A DNA stretch of 14,437 nucleotides from Klenkia sp. Its GTDB lineage: Bacteria > Actinomycetota > Actinomycetes > Mycobacteriales > Geodermatophilaceae. The position numbers and the translations under genes are program-made. The notes under the pieces are model-generated. The model was not told where the DNA came from. It worked only from the letters and a program-made list of their open reading frames with translations, and searched no databases. The DNA lies in assembly GCA_025966215.1 (NCBI GenBank), contig JAOPVM010000394.1, positions 1-14,437 of the forward strand, given 5' to 3'. Every line of letters starts with the position of its first letter. Within the stretch, counting starts at the first letter, position 1. Positions 1 through 7,353 of this stretch are shown here, in pieces.

Positions 1-1
1 G

Positions 2-1885
2 GGCCCGGCCGACTCGATCGGCGGGCGGGGCTCGGCGCAGGCCGCTGCGGCCCCCACGGCGGGCCTGCGGGCCCTGGTCGCCGCGTTGCCCCCGACCGAC
101 GACGACCCCGAGGTGCCGGCCGCCCGCGCCCGCGCCGCGGACCCCGGCTTCACCCTGGGAGGCCTGCTCAAGCCCTTCCGCTGGGTGCTCGCGGTGGCGC
201 TGGTGCTCACCGGGGCCGACGCGGTCGCCCAGATCGCGGTGCCGGCCCTGGTCCGCAGCGGCATCGACGACGGCGTCTCCGGGGGCTCGCTGAGCGCGCT
301 GCTGGTGATCACCGGCATCGCGCTGGCGGTCGTGCTGGCCGACTGGGCGGTCACCATCGGCTCCACCTGGCTGACCGGCCGCACCGGGGAGCGGCTGCTG
401 TACACGCTGCGGGTCAAGACGTTCGCCCAGCTCCAGCGGCTCGGGTTGGACTACTACGAGCGCGAGCTCGGCGGCCGGATCATGACCCGGATGACCACCG
501 ACGTCGACGCCCTGTCGGCGTTCCTGCAGACCGGGCTGACCACCGCGGTGGTCAGCGTGCTGACCCTGGTCGGGGTGCTGGTCGCCCTGGTGCTCCTGGA
601 CGGCGAGCTCGCCCTGGTGCTGGTGGCCACCCTCCCGGTGCTGCTGGTGACCACGGTCTGGTTCCGCGCGCGGTCGGTGCCGGCCTACACCGAGGCCCGG
701 GAGCGGGTCAGCGCCGTCAACGCGCGGCTGCAGGAGGACGTCGCCGGCGTCCGGGTCACCCAGGCGTCGGTGCGCACCGACCTGTCGCTGGCCGTCTTCC
801 GGGAGCGCGCGAAGGCCTACCGCGACGTGCGGCTGCGGGCCCAGCGCTACATCGCCACCTACTTCCCGTTCGTGGAGTTCCTGTCCGAGATCGCGGTCGC
901 CGCGGTGCTCGTCGTGGGTGCCGCCCGGCTGTCGTCGGGGACCATCACCGCCGGGGTGCTGGTGGCCTTCCTGCTCTACGTGGGCACGTTCTTCTCCCCG
1001 GTCCAGTCGCTGTCCCAGGTCTTCGACAGCTACCAGCAGGCCGCGGTCGGGCTGCGCCGGCTGCGCGACCTGCTGCGCACCCCCACCTCGACCCCGGCCG
1101 CTGCCGACCCGCGTCCGGTGGGCCGGCTGCGCGGGGAGGTCCGGCTCGACGACGTCACGTTCGCCTACGCCGGGGCCGACACCCCGGCGCTGCGCGACGT
1201 CTCGCTGACCATCGCGCCGGGGGAGACCGTCGCGCTGGTGGGGGAGACCGGGGCCGGCAAGTCCACCGTGGTCAAGCTCATCGCCCGGTTCTACGACCCC
1301 ACCTCCGGCAGCGTCCGGGTCGACGGCGCGGACCTCCGCGAGCTCGACCTGCTCGGGTACCGGGCCCGGCTGGGGGTCGTGCCGCAGGAGGCGTACCTCT
1401 TCCAGGGGACGGTCCGGGACGCCGTCGCCTACGGCCGGCCCGACGCCACCGACGCCGAGGTCGAGGCCGCCGCCCGCGCGGTCGGCGCGCACGCGATGGT
1501 CGCCGCCCTGCCGCAGGGCTACCGCACCCGGGTGGGCGAGCGGGGCCGGTCGCTGTCGGCCGGTCAACGGCAGCTGCTCGCCCTGGCCCGCGCCGAGCTG
1601 GTCGACCCCGACGTGCTGCTCTTCGACGAGGCCACCGCCTCCCTCGACCTGGCCACCGAGGCCGCGGTCAACCGGGCCGCCGACGCCCTGGCCCAGCGGC
1701 GCACCACCGTCGTCGTCGCGCACCGGCTGACCACCGCGGCGCGCGCCGACCGGGTCGTGGTGCTCGACCACGGCCGGGTCGTCCAGGTCGGTCCGCACGC
1801 CGAGCTGGTGGGGGTGGAGGGCCCGTACGCAGTGCTCTGGGCCGCCTTCTCCGCCAGCGAGGACGACGACCCGCTGATGGACTGA
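2..1885 (+). CDS. ABC exporter, permease plus ATP-binding domains (5' end outside window)
   Basis: This is a type I ABC exporter half or second half: a membrane domain fused to a nucleotide-binding domain, expected to pump lipids, peptides or drugs out of the cytoplasm using ATP. Numbering from a possible TTG start at 86, roughly six hydrophobic segments span residues 30-310. The ATPase domain follows with Walker A GETGAGKST (386-394), Q-loop VPQEAYLFQ (432-440), signature LSAGQ (490-494), Walker B LLFDEATASLD (511-521) and the H-loop histidine in VVVAHRLTT. The frame is open without a stop from base 2, and the segment ALPPTDDDPEV resembles the linker or N-terminus of actinobacterial heterodimeric or tandem-fused exporters. 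I therefore mark the gene as 5'-partial rather than trusting the weak TTG at 86. A GNAT gene starts 4 nt after its stop. Substrate is unknown. Confidence 0.88.
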   Translation, partial: GPADSIGGRGSAQAAAAPTAGLRALVAALPPTDDDPEVPAARARAADPGFTLGGLLKPFRWVLAVALVLTGADAVAQIAVPALVRSGIDDGVSGGSLSALLVITGIALAVVLADWAVTIGSTWLTGRTGERLLYTLRVKTFAQLQRLGLDYYERELGGRIMTRMTTDVDALSAFLQTGLTTAVVSVLTLVGVLVALVLLDGELALVLVATLPVLLVTTVWFRARSVPAYTEARERVSAVNARLQEDVAGVRVTQASVRTDLSLAVFRERAKAYRDVRLRAQRYIATYFPFVEFLSEIAVAAVLVVGAARLSSGTITAGVLVAFLLYVGTFFSPVQSLSQVFDSYQQAAVGLRRLRDLLRTPTSTPAAADPRPVGRLRGEVRLDDVTFAYAGADTPALRDVSLTIAPGETVALVGETGAGKSTVVKLIARFYDPTSGSVRVDGADLRELDLLGYRARLGVVPQEAYLFQGTVRDAVAYGRPDATDAEVEAAARAVGAHAMVAALPQGYRTRVGERGRSLSAGQRQLLALARAELVDPDVLLFDEATASLDLATEAAVNRAADALAQRRTTVVVAHRLTTAARADRVVVLDHGRVVQVGPHAELVGVEGPYAVLWAAFSASEDDDPLMD

Positions 1886-1889
1886 CCCG

Positions 1890-2402
1890 GTGATCGTCCG
1901 CCGGGCCACCGCAGCCGACCTGCAGCAGCTACCGGCGGTCGAGTCGGCCGCCGACGCGCTGTTCCTGCCGCTGGGCGTCGAGGACCTCCCGGCTCCGGCG
2001 TCCGCCGCCCACCGGGCCGCGTCCTGGCAGGTGCTCGTCGTGCCGGTGCCCGGCCGGGACGACCAGGTCGCCGGGTTCGCCGTCCTGGAGCTGCTGGACG
2101 GCGACGTGCACCTGGAGCAGCTCTCGGTGCACCCGGCCCACGGCCGGCAGGGCCTCGGCGGGGCGCTCCTGAGGGCCGTGGTGCAGGCCGCGGAGCAGCA
2201 CGGGGCGCGGCGGGTCACCCTGTGCACCTACCGGGACGTGCCGTGGAACCGGCCGTTCTACGCCCGGCACGGCTGGCACGTGCTCGAGGAGCCCACTGCC
2301 GCGCTGGCTGCGTTGCGCGAGCACGAACGGGCGCTGGGGCTCGACCGGCACGGCTCACGGGTGGTCATGACACGTGTCCTGGGCGCCGATGGCGGGCGGT
2401 GA
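1890..2402 (+). CDS. GNAT family N-acetyltransferase
   Basis: This 170-residue protein should be a cytosolic acetyl-CoA-dependent N-acetyltransferase of the GNAT superfamily. The pyrophosphate-binding motif A is visible at residues 79-95 (SVHPAHGRQGLGGALL), with the R/Q-x-x-G-x-G/A pattern as RQGLGG. The C-terminal half carries TLCTYRDVPWNRPFYARHGW (110-129), the beta5-alpha4 region with a conserved tyrosine that acts as general acid in many members. The length is usual for a single-domain GNAT. The GTG start at 1890 lies 4 nt after the exporter stop with no convincing Shine-Dalgarno sequence, suggesting translational coupling to the transporter. The acceptor cannot be read from sequence. An antisense frame across it is a high-GC shadow. 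Confidence 0.9.
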   Translation: MIVRRATAADLQQLPAVESAADALFLPLGVEDLPAPASAAHRAASWQVLVVPVPGRDDQVAGFAVLELLDGDVHLEQLSVHPAHGRQGLGGALLRAVVQAAEQHGARRVTLCTYRDVPWNRPFYARHGWHVLEEPTAALAALREHERALGLDRHGSRVVMTRVLGADGGR

Positions 2403-2564
2403 GGTCACCCACAACCGGAGTGCGCGACCCGCACCCGTCCAGGAGGCGTCCGGCGCACGAACACGGGGAGATGACCACCGCCCGCCGTGAACCCGCCGAG
2501 AGCCACCCCGCCCCGGGGAGGGCCGGCCGACACGTCATGACGAGCCGAGCCCAGCTTGCTCACC

Positions 2565-2570
2565 TACAGT
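2565..2570 (+). promoter_or_regulatory. Putative -10 element TACAGT for the Nif3-like gene
   Basis: TACAGT fits the TANNNT -10 pattern and ends 8 nt before the GTG at 2579, so transcription would begin at or next to the start codon. I see no good -35. The rest of the gap after the GNAT gene holds no recognisable gene. Confidence 0.45.
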
Positions 2571-2578
2571 CCGGTCCT

Positions 2579-3829
2579 GTGGCACTCCCGGCGCACCAAG
2601 GCGCGCACTCCGACCCGCTGGCGACGGTCCGTGAGCTCCCGCTCCCGGGTGCGCCGCTCCGCGAGGTCGTCGCTGCGCTGGACGCCCGCTACGACCCGGA
2701 CCTGGCCGAGGACTGGGACGCCGTCGGCCTGGTCTGTGGTGACCCCGCCGAGGCCGTCCACTCGGTGCTCTTCGCCGTCGACCCGACCGACGCGGTCGTG
2801 GACGAGGCCATCGAGGCCGGGGTCGACCTCGTCGTCACCCACCACCCGCTGCTGCTGACCCCCGTGCACGGCGTGCCCGCCGACGACCCCAAGGGCCGCA
2901 TCGTGCACCGGCTCATCCGGGCCGGCATCGGCCTGTTCGTGGCCCACACCAACGCCGACCGGGCCGCCGACCACGGCGTGAACGACGCGCTGGCCTCCGC
3001 GCTCGGGGTGACCAACGCCGTCCCGCTGGAGTCCGTCGCCGCGCCGCTGACCGACACCCTGGTCGTCTTCGCCCCCGTCGACGAGGGCGACCGGCTCGTC
3101 GACGCGCTGTCCGCGGCCGGCGCCGGCGTGATCGGCGACTACACCCGGTGCGCCTGGCAGACCACCGGCACCGGCACCTTCATCCCCGGCGACGAGACCA
3201 ACCCGGCGATCGGCTCGCACGGCACCCTCGAGCGGGTCCCGGAGACCCGACTGGAGATGGTCGTGCCCCGCGCCGCCCGCGCCGAGGTGCTGCGGGCCCT
3301 GCACGAGTGGCATCCCTACGAGGACCCCGGCTACGCCGTCTTCGAGAACTCCTCCACCCCGACCCGGGCCGGCCTGGGCCGGGTCGGCGAGCTGACCCAC
3401 CCGATCACGCTGCGCGAGTTCGCCGAGCGGGCCGCCGCCGTGCTGCCCGCCACCGCCGCCGGCGTGCGGGTCGCCGGTGACCCCGACCGGGTGATCCGCA
3501 CGGTGGCGCTCTGCGGGGGCAGCGGCGGGTCGCTCATCGACACCGCCCGCGCCGCCGGCGCCGACGTCTTCCTCACCAGCGACCTCAAGCACCACCCGGT
3601 CGTGGAGGCCGGCGAGGTCCCCGGTCCGGCACTCGTCGAGGTCGCGCACTTCGCCACCGAGTGGCCGTGGCTGCCCGTCGCAGCCGACGTGCTGTACCGG
3701 GACCTCGGCGCCCGGGTGGACGTCACCGTCTCCCGGCGCCGCACCGACCCGTGGACCCTGCACGTCTCCCAGCAGGTCGCCGAGGTGCCCACTCCCGGCG
3801 TCTACGCCGCCGGCGACACCGCCGACTGA
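2579..3829 (+). CDS. Nif3-like dinuclear metal centre hexameric protein (GTP cyclohydrolase I type 2/YbgI/YqfO family)
   Basis: A 416-residue member of the NIF3 family, which forms hexameric toroids with a two-metal site. The biochemical role is not settled, although some members are annotated as GTP cyclohydrolase 1 type 2. Likely metal ligands are H88 and H89 (VVTHHPLL), D127 (HTNAD), H357 and E361 (VAHFATEW). The NIF3 landmarks DAVGLVCGD (47-55), GGSGGSLI (313-320) and TSDLKHHPV (333-341) are present. Residues about 158-255 form the PII/CutA-like insert seen in the long bacterial subtype, ending near HEWHPYEDPGYAVF. The frame runs much further upstream, but that stretch overlaps the GNAT gene and lacks family similarity. 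I chose GTG 2579 because a -10 element sits just before it; ATG 2537 is the alternative. The zinc-ribbon gene follows after 53 nt. Confidence 0.88.
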   Translation: MALPAHQGAHSDPLATVRELPLPGAPLREVVAALDARYDPDLAEDWDAVGLVCGDPAEAVHSVLFAVDPTDAVVDEAIEAGVDLVVTHHPLLLTPVHGVPADDPKGRIVHRLIRAGIGLFVAHTNADRAADHGVNDALASALGVTNAVPLESVAAPLTDTLVVFAPVDEGDRLVDALSAAGAGVIGDYTRCAWQTTGTGTFIPGDETNPAIGSHGTLERVPETRLEMVVPRAARAEVLRALHEWHPYEDPGYAVFENSSTPTRAGLGRVGELTHPITLREFAERAAAVLPATAAGVRVAGDPDRVIRTVALCGGSGGSLIDTARAAGADVFLTSDLKHHPVVEAGEVPGPALVEVAHFATEWPWLPVAADVLYRDLGARVDVTVSRRRTDPWTLHVSQQVAEVPTPGVYAAGDTAD

Positions 3830-3831
3830 CC

Positions 3832-3866
3832 CCGCCGTCGGAGGCGGTACGGCGGGCACTCCGCCG
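3832..3866 (+). repeat. Two tandem GC-rich inverted repeats between the Nif3-like and zinc-ribbon genes
   Basis: CCGCC (3832-3836) pairs with GGCGG (3843-3847) across a 6-nt loop. CGGCGG (3850-3855) pairs with CCGCCG (3861-3866) across the loop GCACT. They begin 2 nt after the upstream stop and end just before the -10 of the next gene. There is no T-tract, so a classical intrinsic terminator is not shown. They could cause weak termination or protect a 3' end, or be chance in GC-rich DNA. Confidence 0.4.
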
Positions 3867-3870
3867 CGGG

Positions 3871-3876
3871 TAGGTT
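3871..3876 (+). promoter_or_regulatory. Putative -10 element TAGGTT, leaderless promoter of the zinc-ribbon gene
   Basis: TAGGTT matches the TANNNT pattern and is separated from the GTG at 3883 by exactly 6 nt, which places the expected transcription start on the G of the start codon. No Shine-Dalgarno sequence precedes the GTG, as expected for a leaderless mRNA. No clear -35 is visible. Confidence 0.55.
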
Positions 3877-3882
3877 GGACGG

Positions 3883-4623
3883 GTGCAGGCCGACCACTTC
3901 GACCAGCAGAAGCTGCTGGCACTCGCCGCGGAGGACGTCGCGCTCGCGCAACTCGCCCACCGCCGGCGCACCCTTCCCGAGCACGCTGCCGTCACGGCCG
4001 CGGAGGACGCGCAGCGCGCCTTCTCCGCCGACGTGGTGCGCGCGCAGACCGAGGTCCGCGACCTCGACCGCGAGCAGAAGCGGCTGGAGGCCGACGTCGA
4101 CACCGTGCGGGCCCGGTCGGCCCGCGACCAGCAGAAGCTGGACTCCGGGGCGGCCTCGCCCAAGGAGATGACCAGCCTGCAGCAGGAGATGGAGTCCCTC
4201 GCCCGACGGCAGGGCGACCTGGAGGACCAGGTCCTCGAGCTCATGGAACGCCGGGAGGCCGCCGACGCCACGCTGGCCACGGCGCAGACCGGGCTGGACG
4301 GCGCCCAGGCCGAGCAGACCGAGGCCGAGGGCCGCCGCGACGCCGCTCTCGCCGAGATCACCGAGGGCGAGCAGGAGCACGGCGCCCGGCGCGAGGAGAT
4401 CGCCGGCACCGTGAGCGACGCGCTGCTGGCGCTGTACGAGCGGGTCCGGAAGCAGACCGGGGGCACCGGGGCCGCCGCGCTGCACGCCCGCCGCTGCGAG
4501 GGCTGCCGGATCGAGCTCTACGGCACCGAGTTGGCCGCAGCCCGCAACGCCGACCCGCACACCGTGCTGCGTTGCGAGAACTGCAACCGCATCCTGGTGC
4601 GCACCGCCGAGTCCGGTCTGTGA
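3883..4623 (+). CDS. Coiled-coil protein with C-terminal C4 zinc ribbon (zf-RING_7-type)
   Basis: A 246-residue soluble protein. Residues about 10-190 are rich in E, Q, R, A and L with heptad-like spacing, predicting a long antiparallel coiled-coil hairpin. The C-terminus has a zinc ribbon with ligands C205 and C208 (CEGC) and C231 and C234 (CENC). This is the architecture of the bacterial family exemplified by CT398/HP0958 and mycobacterial Rv2229c. Family members are proposed to act as nucleic-acid- or protein-binding adaptors, but the function in actinobacteria is not established. The GTG start at 3883 is supported by a -10 element 6 nt upstream and by the expected N-terminal length. Its TGA overlaps the GTG of the RNase H gene (GTGA), a sign of translational coupling. 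The product is probably needed together with the enzyme downstream. Confidence 0.88.
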   Translation: MQADHFDQQKLLALAAEDVALAQLAHRRRTLPEHAAVTAAEDAQRAFSADVVRAQTEVRDLDREQKRLEADVDTVRARSARDQQKLDSGAASPKEMTSLQQEMESLARRQGDLEDQVLELMERREAADATLATAQTGLDGAQAEQTEAEGRRDAALAEITEGEQEHGARREEIAGTVSDALLALYERVRKQTGGTGAAALHARRCEGCRIELYGTELAAARNADPHTVLRCENCNRILVRTAESGL

Positions 4624-5714
4624 GCCGCCGGCTCGTCATCGAGGCAGACGGCGGTTCCCGGGGCAACCCCGGCCCGGCCGGGTACGGCGCCCTGGTGAAG
4701 GACGCCGACACCGGCCGGCTGCTCGCCGAGCGGGCCGCGTCGGTGGGCCGGGCGACCAACAACGTCGCCGAGTACGGCGGTCTGGTCGCCGGACTCGAGG
4801 CGGCGCTGTCCATCGACCCCACCGCGACCGTCGAGGTCCGGATGGACTCCAAGCTCGTGGTCGAGCAGATGTCGGGCCGCTGGCAGATCAAGCACCCGGA
4901 CATGAAGAAGCTCGCCGTCCAGGCCCGGGAGCTGGCCCGCCAGCTCGCCCAGGTGCGTTACACCTGGATCCCGCGGGCGCAGAACTCCGCCGCCGACGCG
5001 CTGGCCAACTCCGCGATGGACGGCAAGCCGGTGCACCGCGACCTCGGGACCGACGCGGTCGCCGTCGAGGAGCCCGCCGCCCCGACCGGCCCGCCCCCGC
5101 CGGTGGTCACCACCACCACGCTCCTGCTGCGGCACGGCCGGACGGCGCACACCCCCGAGCGCCGGTTCAGCGGCAGCAGCGACCTGGACCTGTCCGACCT
5201 CGGCCGGGCCGACGCGGCCGCCGCGGCGCAGGCGATGGTGGGTCGGGGCATCGAGGCGATCGTGTCCTCCCCGCTCAAGCGCTGCCGGCAGACCGCCGGT
5301 GCCGTCGCCGAGGTCCTGGACATGGGCATCGAGGTCGACCGGGACCTGCGCGAGCTGGACTTCGGCGGCTGGGAGGGGATGACCGGCTCCGAGGCGCTGG
5401 CCGCCAACCCGCTGGCCTTCCGCCGCTGGCGCACCGCACTGGACGTCCGCCCGCCCGGCGGGGAGTCCATCGTCGACGTCTCCACCCGGGTCGCGGCCGC
5501 GCGTGCCCGGATCCTCGAGCGGCACGCCGGCACGACGGTGCTGATCGTCAGCCACGTGACGCCGATCAAGCTGATGCTCGCCGCCGGGCTGGGCGTCGGT
5601 GACGAGGTGGTCCACAAGGTGTTCCTGGAGGCCGCGTCGCTGTCCACCGTCACCTGGACCTCGGACGGCGGCAGCTCCGTCCGCCTGGTCAACGACACGT
5701 CCCACCTGGCCTGA
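4620..5714 (+). CDS. Bifunctional RNase HI / histidine (acid) phosphatase, Rv2228c-like
   Basis: A 364-residue two-domain enzyme. The N-terminal RNase HI domain (about 1-135) degrades the RNA strand of RNA:DNA hybrids. Its DEDD carboxylates are D10 (EADGGSRGNPG), E51 (NNVAEYGG), D76 (RMDSKLVVEQ) and D126 (NSAADALAN). A short linker rich in P and T (150-165) leads to a phosphoglycerate-mutase-fold domain (165-364) with the catalytic RHG at 171-173, an acidic residue in ELDFGGWEG (245-253) and the second histidine H312 (VSHVTP). In M. tuberculosis Rv2228c, which I recall as also 364 residues, the C-terminal part is CobC-like with acid phosphatase activity, and both activities have been shown. 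The start GTG 4620 overlaps the previous stop. The in-frame upstream extension to 4572 lies inside the zinc-ribbon gene and is rejected. Convergent with the importer operon, 18 nt apart. Confidence 0.93.
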   Translation: MSRRLVIEADGGSRGNPGPAGYGALVKDADTGRLLAERAASVGRATNNVAEYGGLVAGLEAALSIDPTATVEVRMDSKLVVEQMSGRWQIKHPDMKKLAVQARELARQLAQVRYTWIPRAQNSAADALANSAMDGKPVHRDLGTDAVAVEEPAAPTGPPPPVVTTTTLLLRHGRTAHTPERRFSGSSDLDLSDLGRADAAAAAQAMVGRGIEAIVSSPLKRCRQTAGAVAEVLDMGIEVDRDLRELDFGGWEGMTGSEALAANPLAFRRWRTALDVRPPGGESIVDVSTRVAAARARILERHAGTTVLIVSHVTPIKLMLAAGLGVGDEVVHKVFLEAASLSTVTWTSDGGSSVRLVNDTSHLA

Positions 5715-5732
5715 CGAGAAGCGCCCTGCTCA

Positions 5733-6482
5733 TCAGAGGCGGCCGGCGTCGATGACGCGGGAGAGGAACTGGCGGGTGCGGGCCTCCACCGGCTCGCCGA
5801 GGACCTGCTCAGGCGGGCCGGACTCCAGCACCACGCCGTCGGACAGGAAGCACACGGTGTCGGCGACCTGCTTGGCGAAGCCCATCTCGTGGGTGGCCAT
5901 CACGATCGTCATGCCCTGCGCGGCGACCTCGCGGACCACCCGCAGCACCTCGCCGACCAGCTCGGGGTCCAGCGCCGAGGTGATCTCGTCCAGCAGCAGC
6001 ACCCGGGGGCGCACGGCCAGCGCCCGGGCGATCGCCACCCGCTGCTGCTGACCGCCGGAGAGCCGGTCGGGGTACTCCCCGGCCTTGTCGACCAGCCCGA
6101 TCCGCTCCAGCAGGCCCAGCGCCTCCTCGCGGGCGTCGGCCTTCGAGCGGCCGTGCACCCGGACCGGGGCCAGCGTCACGTTGTCCAGCACGGTCATGTG
6201 CGGGAAGAGGTTGAAGGCCTGGAAGACGACGCCCAGGCGTCGGCGGACGGCGTCGGCGTCGACCCGCGGGTCGGTCACGTCCTCGCCGTCGAGCAGCACC
6301 TGACCGTCGTCCACGGTCTCCAGCAGCGAGGTGCACCGGAGCAGGGTCGACTTGCCCGATCCGGAGCTGCCGATCAGCGCCACCACCTGGTGTTCGCCCA
6401 CCGCCAGGTCCACCCCGCGGAGCACCACGTCGTCCCCGAAGGCCTTGACCACGCCCCGCACGTCGAGCACCGGCTCGGTCAC
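5733..6482 (-). CDS. Polar amino acid ABC transporter ATP-binding protein (GlnQ/HisP type)
   Basis: This 249-residue cytoplasmic ATPase powers import of amino acids through the permease encoded just upstream. Walker A GSSGSGKST (38-46), Q-loop VVFQAFNLFPHMTVLDN (85-101), signature LSGGQQQR (141-148), Walker B VLLLDEITSALD (161-172) and switch histidine H198 (MATHEMGFA) are all intact. NLFPHMTVL and THEMGFA are typical of the polar amino acid subfamily. Length is usual for the family. GTG at 6482 is chosen because it overlaps the permease stop by 4 nt and matches the family N-terminus (TEPVLDVRGVVKAFG). The same frame stays open much further upstream, antisense to nothing useful and overlapping the permease, so that part is spurious. 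It is the last gene of the operon. Confidence 0.94.
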   Translation of the reverse strand: MTEPVLDVRGVVKAFGDDVVLRGVDLAVGEHQVVALIGSSGSGKSTLLRCTSLLETVDDGQVLLDGEDVTDPRVDADAVRRRLGVVFQAFNLFPHMTVLDNVTLAPVRVHGRSKADAREEALGLLERIGLVDKAGEYPDRLSGGQQQRVAIARALAVRPRVLLLDEITSALDPELVGEVLRVVREVAAQGMTIVMATHEMGFAKQVADTVCFLSDGVVLESGPPEQVLGEPVEARTRQFLSRVIDAGRL

Positions 6483-7324
6483 AGGACGCTCCCGCTCTGC
6501 TGGCGACGACGGGCCCGGACGGCGACGGCGTCGGCGATCCGGGCCGACGGGACGGCGAGCAGCACGAACAGCAGCCCGGCCACCACGTAGGGCGTGAAGT
6601 TGAAGCTCTGCCCGACGATGATCTGCGCCTGGCGGACCGCGTCGATCGCGCCGAGCACCGAGATGAGCCCGACGTCCTTCTGCAGGGCGACGAAGTCGTT
6701 GAGCAGCGCCGGGGTCACGTTGCGCACGGCCTGGGGCAGCACCACGATCCGCATCGACTGCCGGTGCGACAGGCCCAGCGAGCGGGCGGCGGCGCGCTGG
6801 CTGGGGTGCACCGACTCGATCCCGGCGCGGAACACCTCGGCGACGTAGGCGGAGTAGGTGAGCACGATCGCCGTCGTCCCCAGCACGAAGGGCGAGGTGG
6901 GCAGGCCCTGCAGCTGCAGCGCCGGGAACCCGAAGCCCACCAGGTACAGCGTGATGATCAGCGGCATCCCGCGGAACAGGTCGACGTAGCCGGTGGCCAG
7001 GATCCGCAGCGGTGCGAAGGCCGGTCCGCGCAGGGTGCGGAGGACCGCGATGCCCAGCCCCAGGACGAGCACGCAGAGCCCGCCGACGACGAGCACCTGC
7101 ACGTTGAGCCACAGCCCGCGCAGGATCTCCGGGAAGGACTCCCGGGCGACGTCGAGGGAGAAGAAGGTGGCCTGCACCCGCGGCCAGCCCGGGGACCGGG
7201 TGACGACGAGGTGGGCGACGGCGAAGAAGACCAGCGTCGAGCCCAGCGCCACCAGGGTGGACCGCTGGGAGCGGCGGGCCCGGAAGGCCCGCCGTCCCAG
7301 CTCCAGCTCCGAGGGCGCCGGCAT
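6479..7324 (-). CDS. Amino acid ABC transporter permease (HisM/GlnP type)
   Basis: A 281-residue inner-membrane permease. It opens with a short charged cytoplasmic region and a hydrophobic segment at about 23-42, then the extracellular-type segment FFSLDVARESFPEILRG (54-70), and then the binding-protein-dependent transport domain from about 72 to 265. The EAA loop that contacts the ATPase is readable at 163-190 as EVFRAGIESVHPSQRAAARSLGLS. DLFRGMPLIITLYL (115-128) is also typical of polar amino acid permeases. I chose ATG 7324, 29 nt after the binding-protein stop, because the longer version from 7393 would overlap that gene by 40 nt and adds no family residues. Only one permease gene is present, so a homodimeric channel is likely. 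Confidence 0.9.
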   Translation of the reverse strand: MPAPSELELGRRAFRARRSQRSTLVALGSTLVFFAVAHLVVTRSPGWPRVQATFFSLDVARESFPEILRGLWLNVQVLVVGGLCVLVLGLGIAVLRTLRGPAFAPLRILATGYVDLFRGMPLIITLYLVGFGFPALQLQGLPTSPFVLGTTAIVLTYSAYVAEVFRAGIESVHPSQRAAARSLGLSHRQSMRIVVLPQAVRNVTPALLNDFVALQKDVGLISVLGAIDAVRQAQIIVGQSFNFTPYVVAGLLFVLLAVPSARIADAVAVRARRRQQSGSVL

Positions 7325-7353
7325 GCCCGGCGCCCCGCCGGTGACGGTGGCGG

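Noticed and set aside
2222..2578. N-terminal extension of the Nif3-like frame into the GNAT gene
   Set aside because: It overlaps the GNAT coding region in another frame, is arginine-rich and unlike the family. A -10 element lies before GTG 2579.
2564..3922. A 452-codon minus-strand frame opposite the Nif3-like gene
   Set aside because: Composition is dominated by G, V, D and R with no motif, while the plus strand has all the Nif3 metal-site residues.
5715..5732. Terminator search in the gap between the convergent RNase H and ABC ATPase genes
   Set aside because: The 18-nt gap has no hairpin with a T-tract on either strand.
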